Shown: in pieces, positions 17,494 through 25,611 of the stretch
Layout: each line of letters opens with the position of its first letter
Numbering within the stretch: the first letter of the stretch is position 1
NCBI RefSeq assembly: GCF_037027445.1
Contig: NZ_JBANDL010000002.1
Coordinates: forward strand, 1,798,001-1,862,000
Direction of reading: 5' to 3'
Length of the DNA stretch: 64,000 nucleotides
From: Lysobacter firmicutimachus
Lineage (GTDB): Bacteria; Pseudomonadota; Gammaproteobacteria; Xanthomonadales; Xanthomonadaceae
Position numbers and translations under genes: made by a program
Notes under the pieces: model-generated
Seen by the model: only the letters and a program-made list of their open reading frames with translations
Database searches by the model: none
What the model was told of the DNA's origin: nothing

Positions 17494-17792
17494 ATGCGCA
17501 AGTTGCTGCTCACGCTCGACGCGCGCTACCTGATCGTCGAGCGGCGCCTTTGGCGCGCGAGCGATCCCGGCTTGAGCGCCGACCGCCGCCAGGTTCTGAT
17601 CGATGAGCTGATGGACGCGCGCCGCGCGCCACCGGCGACGATCCGGCCGCCTTGCGCCAGGCCCGCGCCCGGGTACAAGCGGCGAAAGTGTCCCTCGGCG
17701 AACGCGGCCCGGTGTGGTGGCGCGACGGCGTGCCGGACTGCAATCGGCATCTGGTCGAGAACACGCCGTATGCGGCCTGGTACGCCGCGCCT
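17494..17792 (+). pseudogene. conserved hypothetical protein (~100 aa family), frameshifted
   Basis: Starts MRKLLLTLDARYLIVERRLWRASDPGLSADRR...LMDARR, then needs a frame change near 17635 to continue with ARVQAAKVSLGERGPVWWRDG and PDCNRHLVENTPYAAWYA. The second part is a strongly conserved C-terminus (GERGPVWW.DG.PD.NRH...NTPYA.W) of a short proteobacterial family of unknown function. The original stop is not kept. It lies just downstream of other broken genes. Confidence 0.65.
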
Positions 17793-18145
17793 CGTCTCGG
17801 CTCTTGCGAGGCGGGCGGTCCACCATGGAACGCGCCCGCGGGGTGCGGGAGGACTTGCCAGGCGATCATGGGGCGGCGATGCTTGGGGCGAAATGCGTTG
17901 GAAGACCCATGCATCGGAGCGGTCTGGGCTTGACGCTGCGTCGCCCCCTGGTTCCGCGCCAACGGGAGCTTCGCGTATCGGCTGTCGCAATCGTTGTGCC
18001 CGAGATGCGCAACGGCTCCGAAAATGCGCAAGCGCCCGGGCGCGTGTTACGACGGAAAAAGTACGGTCGCAATACAGAGAAGGGAGTTCTACGCTCGATC
18101 AGTTGCAGATCGGTTCGGAAGCGATTACCACAAGGAGAATGTGAA
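17793..18145 (+). other. leader region of the metzincin cassette
   Basis: About 350 bp with no credible gene. Base composition drops towards the right end, where a plausible promoter and an AAGGAG Shine-Dalgarno (18132-18137) precede the ATG at 18146. The left half is the decayed tail of the pseudogene at 17494. No repeat or structured RNA recognised. Confidence 0.45.
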
Positions 18146-19006
18146 ATGCGGGGATCCGTAATACTGGCTTCGATATTGTTCGGCTGCAGCTTCTCCGCAG
18201 CCACCGCAGCCACCAATCAGCGTGTATCCGACGGCGGTCGTACGCAGATCCAGACCCAGCAGCAAAGCCGTCTCCAGGCTCTGGCCAAACGAGGTCGTTA
18301 CAGCAATTACCAGCAGTTGTTGGGGGCTGGCCAAGTTCAAGCCAAGCACGGCGCGGTAGGCGGGGGGCTCAAAGGCGCGCGGCCCACACCCGAGCAAATG
18401 CAAGCGTTGACGCAGCAGACCGCGGTCGACTTGGCTGCGCTGGGGTTCACGGCAAAGGACGTGGCGGTCTTCCAACAAAGCGGGATCGACTTGTTCGATA
18501 TCGCGCAGCGGTTTTTCGCGGGCAGCACCACTGCCGCCGAGCAAATGCTCATGGCCGACACCGTGGTCATAGCAACAGCAGGCAAGACGATGGACGGTCG
18601 GGCACGCCTGGACGGATTCTTGTCGACGAGTCCGTTTACCGTTGTGAAATCGCTTAAGGGCGCGCGGGCGCCGGGCGACATGGTTTACGTCCCACGAAAA
18701 TCCGGGGCGAACCCGGATGGCACTGTCTTGACCGTAACCTCCGACATCGAATTTACGGTGGGAAAGAAGTATTTGTTGGTATTGTCGAAGAATTGGTACG
18801 AGCAGTGGGTCGCTGAGAAGCGCAAGCAAACCGAGGCCGGTTTCATCGCTGTGCCGTATCTGGCGTACGAAATACTCCCCAACGACACCCTGCGGGACGG
18901 TCCGCGCGCCACGCGCTCGGGCGAAGACCCGCGCAGCGTCGCCGAGGCTGCGAACGAGTTAAAGAAGTTTTCTCCTGGCAAGCGTAGCGCCGGGGGCGCG
19001 CCATGA
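18146..19006 (+). CDS. secreted protein, partner of adjacent metzincin
   Basis: 286 residues with a Sec signal peptide (MRGSVILASILFGCSFSAATA). The first mature third is Gln-rich and helical. The central part reads ADTVVIATAG...FTVVKSLKGARAPGDMVYVPRKSG...FTVGKKYLLVLSKNWYEQ. This beta-barrel-like pattern (a 'transport' strand, 'lKG...pGD', then 'f.vG..YLLVL') recurs in exported proteins found near matrixin-type proteases. The C-terminus is polar. It overlaps the protease gene by 4 bp (ATGA), so the two are translated together. Function is unknown. Codon use is clearly less GC-biased than in flanking genes. Confidence 0.75.
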   Translation: MRGSVILASILFGCSFSAATAATNQRVSDGGRTQIQTQQQSRLQALAKRGRYSNYQQLLGAGQVQAKHGAVGGGLKGARPTPEQMQALTQQTAVDLAALGFTAKDVAVFQQSGIDLFDIAQRFFAGSTTAAEQMLMADTVVIATAGKTMDGRARLDGFLSTSPFTVVKSLKGARAPGDMVYVPRKSGANPDGTVLTVTSDIEFTVGKKYLLVLSKNWYEQWVAEKRKQTEAGFIAVPYLAYEILPNDTLRDGPRATRSGEDPRSVAEAANELKKFSPGKRSAGGAP

Positions 19007-19995
19007 TTTCGGCTCGCATGCTTGTGGCGACGGCCCTGGCCGTCTGCGGCTTTCAAGCGTCGGCCCAGGCGCCGGTCATCACTTCGCAATGGGAGGCCGC
19101 CTCGGTCAATATTGGGTTTCACGACTCGGTTTCGGCCTGCATCTTTTCCAGCATAGGCGCCAGCAATACCTGGAACCGCGTGGGAGTGGATTTGCATCTG
19201 CAGACCGACTCGCTTGCGTCGCATCCTCGCGTCGATGAGCAAACTCAGGCCTACAATTATTCGCACATCACCGTCGAAGACGACGCGCAGCTGCTTCCCG
19301 GCGCCCTTATGGAAGCCCGGATCATGACGAATTCCCAGACGGGAACGATTCTGAACGCCGATATATTCGTGGATCGGCGGCACATGAATCAGACTCAGGG
19401 GCTGTTCCAGTTCAGTTGCGATACCGGCAGTAGCGTGCCGCCGGACAAGTACGACTGGGAGTCGGCGATCCTGCACGAGTTTGGGCACATTGTCGGCTTT
19501 CAGCACACCTACGACCAGACCGGTTGTTCGATGTACAAAACGCTGAAAGAGGGCGAGTCGCGTCGGGTGCTGTGCGAAGCCGAAAAGCAGGAGTACATCC
19601 GAGCCTACGGTTTGACGTTCAGGATCATGGCCCTGGAGAACGTGGCGGGGCCGCAGGGTGCCAATATTCCGGCCCGAGTCTTCTACAAGGGCACGCCGGT
19701 CTTTCCGGTTAGGAGAGAGACGAAAATCGTCGAATGCGCCAGCGGCTGGGAGTGCAGCGACTACATCGGAACCTACACTGCCCAAACGCCGTCGCCGCTG
19801 ACTTTCTATTTCAGGTGCACTAATACCACGCCCCTTCCCACTGCGACGTTCCGTTGGCGCACGACGCTGATAGACGCCAATGGAATGAAGACCAACAGTG
19901 TCGACCACACCAGCACTTGCACCACTCCGCCCGGCGCGATCCAGACCGACAGCGCAGATCCTGTGGGCGGCAACAGGATCATCATTACCCAGTGA
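19003..19995 (+). CDS. secreted metzincin (matrixin-like) zinc metalloprotease
   Basis: 330 residues with a signal peptide (cleavage likely after SAQA, residue 23). The zinc site is HEFGHIVGFQH: His158, Glu159, His162, His168, the metzincin HExxHxxGxxH. A Met-turn follows (CSMYK, Met177), and Cys pairs occur throughout. The catalytic domain covers about residues 60-205, and a C-terminal beta-rich domain (about 210-330) has paired cysteines, perhaps for substrate binding. It lacks a pro-domain cysteine switch that I can recognise, so the co-translated partner might control it; that is inference. Low-GC codon use suggests recent transfer. Confidence 0.88.
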   Translation: MISARMLVATALAVCGFQASAQAPVITSQWEAASVNIGFHDSVSACIFSSIGASNTWNRVGVDLHLQTDSLASHPRVDEQTQAYNYSHITVEDDAQLLPGALMEARIMTNSQTGTILNADIFVDRRHMNQTQGLFQFSCDTGSSVPPDKYDWESAILHEFGHIVGFQHTYDQTGCSMYKTLKEGESRRVLCEAEKQEYIRAYGLTFRIMALENVAGPQGANIPARVFYKGTPVFPVRRETKIVECASGWECSDYIGTYTAQTPSPLTFYFRCTNTTPLPTATFRWRTTLIDANGMKTNSVDHTSTCTTPPGAIQTDSADPVGGNRIIITQ

Positions 19996-20054
19996 CATGA
20001 AGAACAGACGCGTGTTCTTTAGCGCGATACCGGGCAAAGAATCCGATAGGCAGA

Positions 20055-20092
20055 AAGAACTAAGTCCCTGAGAATCGGGGCTTGGTTCTTTG
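20055..20092 (+). terminator. rho-independent terminator of metzincin cassette
   Basis: A long imperfect hairpin: AAGAACtAAGtCCC on the left pairs with GGGGCTTgGTTCTT on the right, followed by TTGT. It lies 60 bp after the protease stop and is the natural end of the two-gene transcript. Confidence 0.7.
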
Positions 20093-20269
20093 TATGGGGA
20101 ATTCCTAGCCATACCGGACCAAAGTCCAAGAGGGTTTGGCCATGAAGCGATGCCCAAACTGTGAGGGTGGTCGCGACGTCGACCTAGAACCCTTAATTTT
20201 TAGGCCTATGAAGCGTACGTCGATACAGGGGCTTAGACCCACGTTGGTCCGGAAAGGGTAGGGGTTGGC

Positions 20270-20630
20270 ATGGATCACATTGAGGCGATCGTCAAAAACG
20301 TTGCTTGGAGCGACCGCCACGATGAAGAGTCGTTCACCGGCGCCCTGCATGAGCGGGCCGTCTGGGACGCTCAGAAGTGCTGGGAGCTGGAGGCCGCATT
20401 TACTGCCTTGCCGCTCACCCAAAGGATTTTCCCCAACTGATGTGTCCCCTGTTCCGCCTCTTCAGCTACATCATGGTCAGTCTCGGAGCGTACTTCGATC
20501 CAAACGATGCCTTCAGGATCGATAACGTGACGATGCGCAGGTCTATGACTGCCGGGGAGGGCCCAGCTTGTCTTCGAGGGGGTGTTCTCGGGAAACATGC
20601 CGGTTCAGTCCTCAGGCTTGGGGACACCCA
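20270..20630 (+). pseudogene. Imm41-like immunity protein gene, frameshifted
   Basis: An ATG at 20270 opens 56 codons (HDEESFTGALHERAVWDAQK, then KCWELEAAFTALP) and stops. The protein continues in other frames with LFRLFSYIMVSLGAYFDPND and AFRIDN, then QVYDCRGG, then AQLVFEGVFSGNMP. The order and motifs fit the Imm41 family of immunity proteins from polymorphic toxin systems: a central IMxxxxxxFDxND block and a C-terminal FEGVFSG. At least two frame changes are needed, so it is a relic. No matching toxin lies in the window. The AT-richer composition matches the neighbouring metzincin cassette. Confidence 0.55.
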
Positions 20631-20717
20631 ATCGACGGCTTCATGCCAACGTTTGATTCAGGCCGAAGCCGCTTCATCGGCTCGGCCTGATTCGAGCACT
20701 GTCGTAGAGCAGGCACT

Positions 20718-20773
20718 TGGCGAGTCGTGAAGGGCGTCGAACCTTCGACCTATGGGGCAAGAGTCAACTGCTC
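20718..20773 (-). pseudogene. 3' remnant of a tRNA-Lys(CTT)-like gene
   Basis: Read on the minus strand, 56 nt run from the 3' half of a D-arm (GAGCAG), through an anticodon arm with a CTCTT core, to the T-arm (AGGTCGAAGGTTCGA) and an acceptor end with CCA (CTTCACGAC...CCA). The order and most bases match gammaproteobacterial tRNA-Lys as I know it. The 5' acceptor strand and D-arm start are missing, the anticodon arm is mispaired and one base is inserted. It is not a functional tRNA. Probably a relic of integration or of a carried tRNA gene. Confidence 0.6.
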
Positions 20774-20902
20774 GACGAGTCGAAATAATTTGAACTCGGA
20801 AGTCTGCGAGGCTGCCGGCGCCGGGGCGGACCCAGCCGCTGGCCGTTCACCTCGCTGCGGCCTGGGGCGGCCGTCTCGTATGCGGCAAGCTGCGGCGGGC
20901 AC

Positions 20903-20934
20903 AAAAAAGCCCCCGAGCGGACTCGGGGGCTTTC
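20903..20934. terminator. terminator beyond tRNA-Ser(GGA)
   Basis: AAAAAAGCCCCCGAG-cgga-CTCGGGGGCTTT: a 10-bp perfect stem bounded by an A-run and a T-run. It serves the minus-strand tRNA-Ser and could also act on transcripts from the left. Confidence 0.88.
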
Positions 20935-20945
20935 TTCACGTGAAC

Positions 20946-21038
20946 TGGCGGAGAGAGGGGGATTCGAACCCCCGAAGCGCGGTTTAGACGCTTACACACT
21001 TTCCAGGCGTGCTCCTTCAACCACTCGGACACCTCTCC
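20946..21038 (-). tRNA. tRNA-Ser (anticodon GGA)
   Basis: On the minus strand: acceptor GGAGAGG/TCTCTCC with G discriminator and encoded CCA; anticodon arm CACGC-CTGGAAA-GTGTG gives anticodon GGA for UCC/UCU; the long variable arm and GGTTCGAATCC T-arm mark a class II serine tRNA. Its 3' end faces the low-GC accessory region to the left. Confidence 0.97.
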
Positions 21039-21318
21039 GGGATCTGTGCGACTCGCTGGGCGGGCCGTTCAGAGCCGGGAATTCTAGCCTTGGCGGGGGC
21101 TGGCGGACAAGCTGGGCGTGGCCGGCCCGGCTTCCGGGCCGCTATAAGGGGGTTTTCCCGAGTCCCGGCGGACGCTCCGGGCGCGGCCGCGCGGGGCCGG
21201 CGTGGCACAATGCGCGGGTTCCACAGTGCCGCGCCCAGCGTCGTGACGGCGCCCGCTCGCGCGCGCTGTGCCGCGTTACCCTGGCGGCTCGTCCGCAGGC
21301 CTCATCGCAAAGGATCCG

Positions 21319-23592
21319 ATGTCGTATCTCGTCCTCGCCCGCAAGTGGCGCCCCAAGCGTTTCGCCGAACTGGTCGGGCAGGAGCACGTCGTGCGCGCGC
21401 TGACCAACGCGCTCGGCACCGGGCGCGTGCACCATGCCTTCCTGTTCACCGGCACCCGCGGGGTCGGCAAGACCACCATCGCGCGCATCTTCGCCAAATC
21501 GCTCAATTGCGAGCGCGGTACTTCGGCCGATCCCTGCGGCGAGTGCGCGGCCTGCCTGGACATCGACGCCGGGCGCTACATCGACCTGCTCGAGATCGAC
21601 GCGGCCAGCAACACCGGCGTCGACGACGTGCGCGAGGTGATCGACAATGCCCAGTACATGCCCAGCCGCGGCCGGGTCAAGGTCTATCTGATCGACGAAG
21701 TCCACATGCTGTCGAAGTCGGCGTTCAACGCGCTGCTGAAGACGCTGGAGGAGCCGCCGGGGCACGTCAAATTCCTGCTGGCGACCACCGACCCGCAGAA
21801 GCTGCCGGTGACGGTGCTGTCGCGCTGCCTGCAGTTCAACCTCAAGCGCCTGGACGAGCAGCAGATCGCCGGGCAGATGACCCGCATTCTCGCCGCCGAG
21901 CAGATCGGCGCCGACGAGTCGGCGATCCGCCAGTTGGCCAAGGCCGCCGACGGCAGCCTGCGCGACGGCCTGTCGCTGCTCGACCAAGCCATCGCCTACG
22001 GCGGCGCCGGCGGCGACACGCGCCTGGAAGGCGCTGCGGTTGCGGCGATGCTGGGCTCGGTCGACCGCACCCGGGTCGGCGCGGTGCTGGCCGCGCTGGC
22101 CGACGGCGACGGCACGCGGCTGATGGCCGAGGTCGCGACCCTGGCCGAGTTCTCGCCGGACTGGGGCAGCGTGCTGGAGTCGCTGAGCGACGCCCTGCAC
22201 CGGATCCAGGTCCGCCAGTTGGTGCCGGAGGCGGCGGTCGAGGCCGACGGCGTCGATGTCGACGCGCTGGCCGCGCAGCTGCGGCCTGAGGTCGTGCAGC
22301 TGTGGTACCAGATGAGCGTCAACGGCCGCCGCGATCTGCCGCTGGCGCCGAGTCCGCGTGCCGGTTTCGAGATGAGCGTGCTGCGCATGCTCGCGTTCCG
22401 CCCCAGCGGCGCGGCCGAGCCCGGCCCGACGTCGGGCGGTTCGGGCGGGCGCAGCGAGCCCGCGCGCGGCCGCGACGCCGCCGCGCAAGCGGCTGCGGCG
22501 ATGCGCGAGATGGGCGGTGCGCCGGTGCGCGAGGGCGCGCCGCGAGAAGCGGCGGTATCGGCGCCTTCCGCGGAGCCGTCGACGCCGCTCGAGCCGGCGC
22601 AGGCCCCGGCGCGGGCGGCGGAAGCGCGCAGCGCCTCTGCGTCCGGGTCGCCGCCGCGTCCGGTCGCGCCGATCGAACCGGCTCGCGCCGAGCCGACCCG
22701 TAGCGAACCGGCGCGCGCTCCGCTCGCCGCCGCGCCTGCAGCGGCGGACGAAGCGCCGTTGTGGCCGGACGAGGAACCGGTGCGCCGCGCCGAACCGCCG
22801 CGTCCGTCGCGGCCGGTCCAGGCGGTGCGCGAGGACGCGCCGCTGTGGCCGGAAGACGATGTGCCGCAACCGCGACAATCGTCCCGCCCGGAACGCGCGG
22901 GTTCGGAGCCGGAGCCGGTTCGTCCGGAAGCGGCCCGGCCGGCCGCTCCGGCGGCCTCGGTCGAGCCGGAGCGGATCCGATCGGCCCGGATCGAGCCTGT
23001 CCGCGCCGAGCCCGAGCCCGCACGGGCCGAGCCGGCGCCGATCGCCGCCGAACCCGAATTTCGCGTCCCGCCGGCCGCCGCCGCGCCGGCGCCCAGCGTG
23101 GTGCCGGACGAAGTGCCGCGCGAAGACATGTTCGCCAGCCCGGCGCCGCGCGCGTCCGAGCCGATCCGGATGCCGGCGCGCGCCGCCGCGGGCGGGGCGG
23201 GAATTCCCGACGCCGACGCCTGGCACGCCCTGGTCGACGCCAGCGGCCTGCGCGGCCCGGCGCGGATACTGGCCGAGCATTCGGGCTTTCTCGGTTATGC
23301 CGACGGCGTGCTGAGCCTGTCGCTGGGGCCCAACGACGACCACCTGCGCGCGCCGGTGCTGATCAAGATGGTCGCCGATGCGCTGGCCCAGCGCTTGGGC
23401 GTCGCTCCGCAGATCCGCTTCGAGACCGCTTCCGGCGGCGAATCGCTGCATGCGCGCAACCTGCGCGCGCGCGACGAGCGCCAGGCTTCGGCCGAGGACA
23501 TGTTCATGAACGATCCCGACGTGCGCCGCCTGATCGACGACTACGGCGCCAAGCTGGTGCCGGACTCGATCCGCCCCTACGACGAACCCTGA
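21319..23592 (+). CDS. dnaX: DNA polymerase III subunits tau/gamma
   Basis: 757 residues from the ATG before SYLVLARKWRPKRFAELVGQ. Clamp-loader ATPase with Walker A GTRGVGKTT, zinc module (CERGTSADPCGECAAC), Walker B LIDEVHMLS and sensor 1 LLATTDPQKLPVTVLSRC. Residues about 370-640 are a very long Ala/Pro/Arg/Glu linker. A C-terminal tau domain follows (WHALVDASGLRGPARILAEH), binding the polymerase alpha subunit and helicase. I see no classical A-AAA-AAG slippery site, so a separate gamma product by frameshifting is not evident. Followed by ybaB and recR, the common arrangement. Confidence 0.95.
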   Translation: MSYLVLARKWRPKRFAELVGQEHVVRALTNALGTGRVHHAFLFTGTRGVGKTTIARIFAKSLNCERGTSADPCGECAACLDIDAGRYIDLLEIDAASNTGVDDVREVIDNAQYMPSRGRVKVYLIDEVHMLSKSAFNALLKTLEEPPGHVKFLLATTDPQKLPVTVLSRCLQFNLKRLDEQQIAGQMTRILAAEQIGADESAIRQLAKAADGSLRDGLSLLDQAIAYGGAGGDTRLEGAAVAAMLGSVDRTRVGAVLAALADGDGTRLMAEVATLAEFSPDWGSVLESLSDALHRIQVRQLVPEAAVEADGVDVDALAAQLRPEVVQLWYQMSVNGRRDLPLAPSPRAGFEMSVLRMLAFRPSGAAEPGPTSGGSGGRSEPARGRDAAAQAAAAMREMGGAPVREGAPREAAVSAPSAEPSTPLEPAQAPARAAEARSASASGSPPRPVAPIEPARAEPTRSEPARAPLAAAPAAADEAPLWPDEEPVRRAEPPRPSRPVQAVREDAPLWPEDDVPQPRQSSRPERAGSEPEPVRPEAARPAAPAASVEPERIRSARIEPVRAEPEPARAEPAPIAAEPEFRVPPAAAAPAPSVVPDEVPREDMFASPAPRASEPIRMPARAAAGGAGIPDADAWHALVDASGLRGPARILAEHSGFLGYADGVLSLSLGPNDDHLRAPVLIKMVADALAQRLGVAPQIRFETASGGESLHARNLRARDERQASAEDMFMNDPDVRRLIDDYGAKLVPDSIRPYDEP

Positions 23593-23721
23593 GCCCCTTG
23601 CGCGGCGCCCGCCGCGCCCTCATCCCATCGGCGGGCGCCGCCCTCGCGCGTCGCCGCCGTCCGGGCCGGACGGCTCCGATCCCGAATACGATCTCCAACA
23701 CGACCACAAGGCAGGACCACC

Positions 23722-24042
23722 ATGCGCGGCAACATCGCCCAACTCATGCAACAGGCGCAGCGGATGCAGGAAAACGTGCAGCGCGCCCAGGAAGAACTGG
23801 CCAAGATCGAGGTCACCGGCAGCGCCGGCGGCGGCATGGTCAGCGTGACCCTGACCGGCCGCATGGACTGCCGCAAGGTGCGCATCGACCCGAGCGTGCT
23901 GTCCGACCAGGAAATGGTCGAGGACCTGATCGCCGCCGCCTTCAACGATGCGGTCAACAAGATCAACGTCGAGTCGCAGGCCAAGATGTCGGCCGCCACC
24001 GCCGGCATGCCGATGCCGCCGGGCATGAAGCTGCCGTTCTGA
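23722..24042 (+). CDS. ybaB: YbaB/EbfC nucleoid-associated protein
   Basis: 106 residues. DNA-binding dimer family, with the N-terminal helix [20 protein letters not shown], the central [17 protein letters not shown] strand pair and the C-terminal helix. Lies between dnaX and recR, as in most bacteria. Acts in the nucleoid, possibly with RecR-dependent repair. Confidence 0.93.
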   Translation: MRGNIAQLMQQAQRMQENVQRAQEELAKIEVTGSAGGGMVSVTLTGRMDCRKVRIDPSVLSDQEMVEDLIAAAFNDAVNKINVESQAKMSAATAGMPMPPGMKLPF

Positions 24043-24055
24043 GCGGCGCGCGCGG

Positions 24056-24289
24056 ATGAACCTGCATATCGGCGCCACCGCTGCGGTAGTCGCTGCGGGC
24101 TTGCTAGGCCTGGACGTCTACACGACCTGGGCGATCTGGCGCGAGCCGGATCTGACCGGCGCGCAGAAGGGCCTGCAGTCGGCCCTGGTCTGGCTGTTGC
24201 CGTTGCTCGGGGCCATCGTCTGCCTCAACGTGGTGCGGGCGATGAACCGCGAGCCGGTCGCGCGCAGCAGCTTCACCGTCAGCGAATGA
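24056..24289 (+). CDS. small two-helix membrane protein (phospholipase_D-nuclease N-terminal-like)
   Basis: 77 residues with two hydrophobic segments ([20 protein letters not shown] and [20 protein letters not shown]) joined by a short charged loop. The layout resembles the PLDc_N membrane anchor domain without an attached enzyme. The start is 13 bp after ybaB and the stop is 16 bp before recR, so it belongs to the same transcript. Function unknown. Confidence 0.65.
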   Translation: MNLHIGATAAVVAAGLLGLDVYTTWAIWREPDLTGAQKGLQSALVWLLPLLGAIVCLNVVRAMNREPVARSSFTVSE

Positions 24290-24305
24290 GCGGACGCCGG
24301 CGCGC

Positions 24306-24899
24306 ATGAGCAGCAGCCTGCTCGAACAACTGATCGACGCGTTCCGGGTGCTGCCCGGGGTGGGGCAGAAGTCGGCCCAGCGCATGGCCTACCACGTGCT
24401 CGAACGCGAGCGCGCCGGCGGCCAGCGCCTGTCGCAGGCCCTGGCCGAAGCGATCGAGAAGATCGGCCACTGCGTGCGTTGCCGCGACTTCAGCGAGAGC
24501 GAGGTCTGCCCGACCTGCGCCAGCGCTGCGCGCGACGCGCACCTGCTGTGCGCGGTGGAATCGCCGGCCGACCGGCTGGCGATCGAGCAGGCCACCGGCT
24601 ACCGCGGCCTGTACTTCATCCTGCAGGGCCGGCTGAGCCCGCTCGACGGCATCGGCCCGCGCGAACTGGGCCTGGACGCGCTGGCCGCGCGCCTGGCCGA
24701 GGGCGAAGTGCAGGAACTGATCGTCGCCACCAACCCGACCGTCGAAGGCGAAGCCACCGCCCACTACCTGGCCCAACTCGCGCGCCAGCACGGTGTGCGC
24801 CCCAGCCGCCTCGCCCACGGCGTCCCGCTCGGCGGCGAACTCGAGTACGTCGACCGCGGCACTCTGTCGCATGCGTTCGGCAGCCGGAGCGAGATGTAG
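24306..24899 (+). CDS. recR: recombination protein RecR
   Basis: 197 residues. HhH motif [17 protein letters not shown], the four-cysteine zinc finger [16 protein letters not shown] (first cysteines), and a Toprim domain ([31 protein letters not shown]). With RecO (encoded at 55113) and RecF it loads RecA on gapped DNA. Confidence 0.95.
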   Translation: MSSSLLEQLIDAFRVLPGVGQKSAQRMAYHVLERERAGGQRLSQALAEAIEKIGHCVRCRDFSESEVCPTCASAARDAHLLCAVESPADRLAIEQATGYRGLYFILQGRLSPLDGIGPRELGLDALAARLAEGEVQELIVATNPTVEGEATAHYLAQLARQHGVRPSRLAHGVPLGGELEYVDRGTLSHAFGSRSEM

Positions 24900-24904
24900 G
24901 TGGT

Positions 24905-25036
24905 TGCTGGGATCGGGATTGGGGATTCGGGATTCGGGATTGGCAAAAGCGGTCGGACGGGCGGGACCGAATTCGGTGTACCGTAGCCACGCTCCGGTTT
25001 TTACCAATCCCGAATCTCCAATCCTCAATCCCGGCC
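24905..25036. repeat. inverted heptamer-array element, copy 1
   Basis: Forward array of the GGGATTC/GGGATTG heptamer (24909-24943), a unique middle of about 60 bp, then the reverse array (CCAATCCCGAATCTCCAATC..., 25004-25034). The two arms can pair into a long hairpin. Lies between recR and the HIT gene, ending 5 bp before the latter's start. One of five such elements in the window. Confidence 0.85.
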
Positions 25037-25040
25037 CCCA

Positions 25041-25394
25041 ATGACCGACACCACCATCTTCGGCAAGATCATCCGGCGCGAGCTGCCGGCCGACATCGTT
25101 TACGAAGACGGCGATCTGATCGCGTTCCGCGACATCGCGCCGCAGGCGCCGGTGCACGTGCTGTTCGTGCCGAAGACGCCGATCGCCACCCTCAACGACC
25201 TGCAGGCCGATCAGGCCGCGCTCGTCGGCAAGCTCGTCCACGCGGCGGCGCAGTATGCGCAACGCGAGGGCTTCGCCGAGGACGGCTACCGGATCGTCAT
25301 GAACTGCAACGGCCACGGCGGCCAGACCGTGTTCCAGCTGCACCTGCATCTGCTCGCCGGCGATCAGCTCGGCCGCTTCGGCACCCCGCGCTGA
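25041..25394 (+). CDS. HIT family nucleotide hydrolase
   Basis: 117 residues, HinT-type: DTTIFGKIIRRELPADIVYEDG at the N-terminus, VHVLFVPKTPIATLND, and a C-terminal histidine triad region FQLHLHLLAG. In this copy the first triad position is Gln rather than His, while the middle (catalytic) and last His remain. Purine nucleoside phosphoramidase activity is usual for the family. Starts right after a repeat element. Confidence 0.88.
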   Translation: MTDTTIFGKIIRRELPADIVYEDGDLIAFRDIAPQAPVHVLFVPKTPIATLNDLQADQAALVGKLVHAAAQYAQREGFAEDGYRIVMNCNGHGGQTVFQLHLHLLAGDQLGRFGTPR

Positions 25395-25550
25395 ATCGCC
25401 CGGCGTCGAGCCTGCGGCGAGAGGGCGTTCGGTTCCCGATCCGCATCGCCGTGGCCCTTGCCGTTCCCTGCGTTGAAAAGGGAGGGCAGGGGGATTCGCC
25501 CTTGCCGTTGCGCGACACGGCCGGTGCTCGGCGAACCCACCCCAAAACGA

Positions 25551-25576
25551 ACGAAGGCGCCGCCAGGCGCCTTCGT
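25551..25576. terminator. terminator between HIT gene and slp
   Basis: ACGAAGGCGC-cgcca-GGCGCCTTCGT, a strong palindromic stem with A-rich left flank (ccaaaacgaa). On the minus strand this gives a T-run, so it fits termination of slp; it may also stop the convergent HIT transcript. Confidence 0.75.
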
Positions 25577-25611
25577 CGTTACCGCCGCGGGCTACCGGCG
25601 ACGCTCGCGGC

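Noticed and set aside
20727..20987. Plus-strand ORF with a 'REGDSNPRS' ending
   Set aside because: This phrase is the translated antisense of a tRNA-Ser T-arm, a known artefact; the ORF also spans the tRNA-Lys relic.
21142..23451. 769-residue minus-strand open frame
   Set aside because: Shadow of dnaX, dominated by Arg/Gly repeats from its Pro/Glu linker.
21319..23592. Programmed frameshift site in dnaX
   Set aside because: No A-AAA-AAG-type slippery heptamer seen in the body of the gene.
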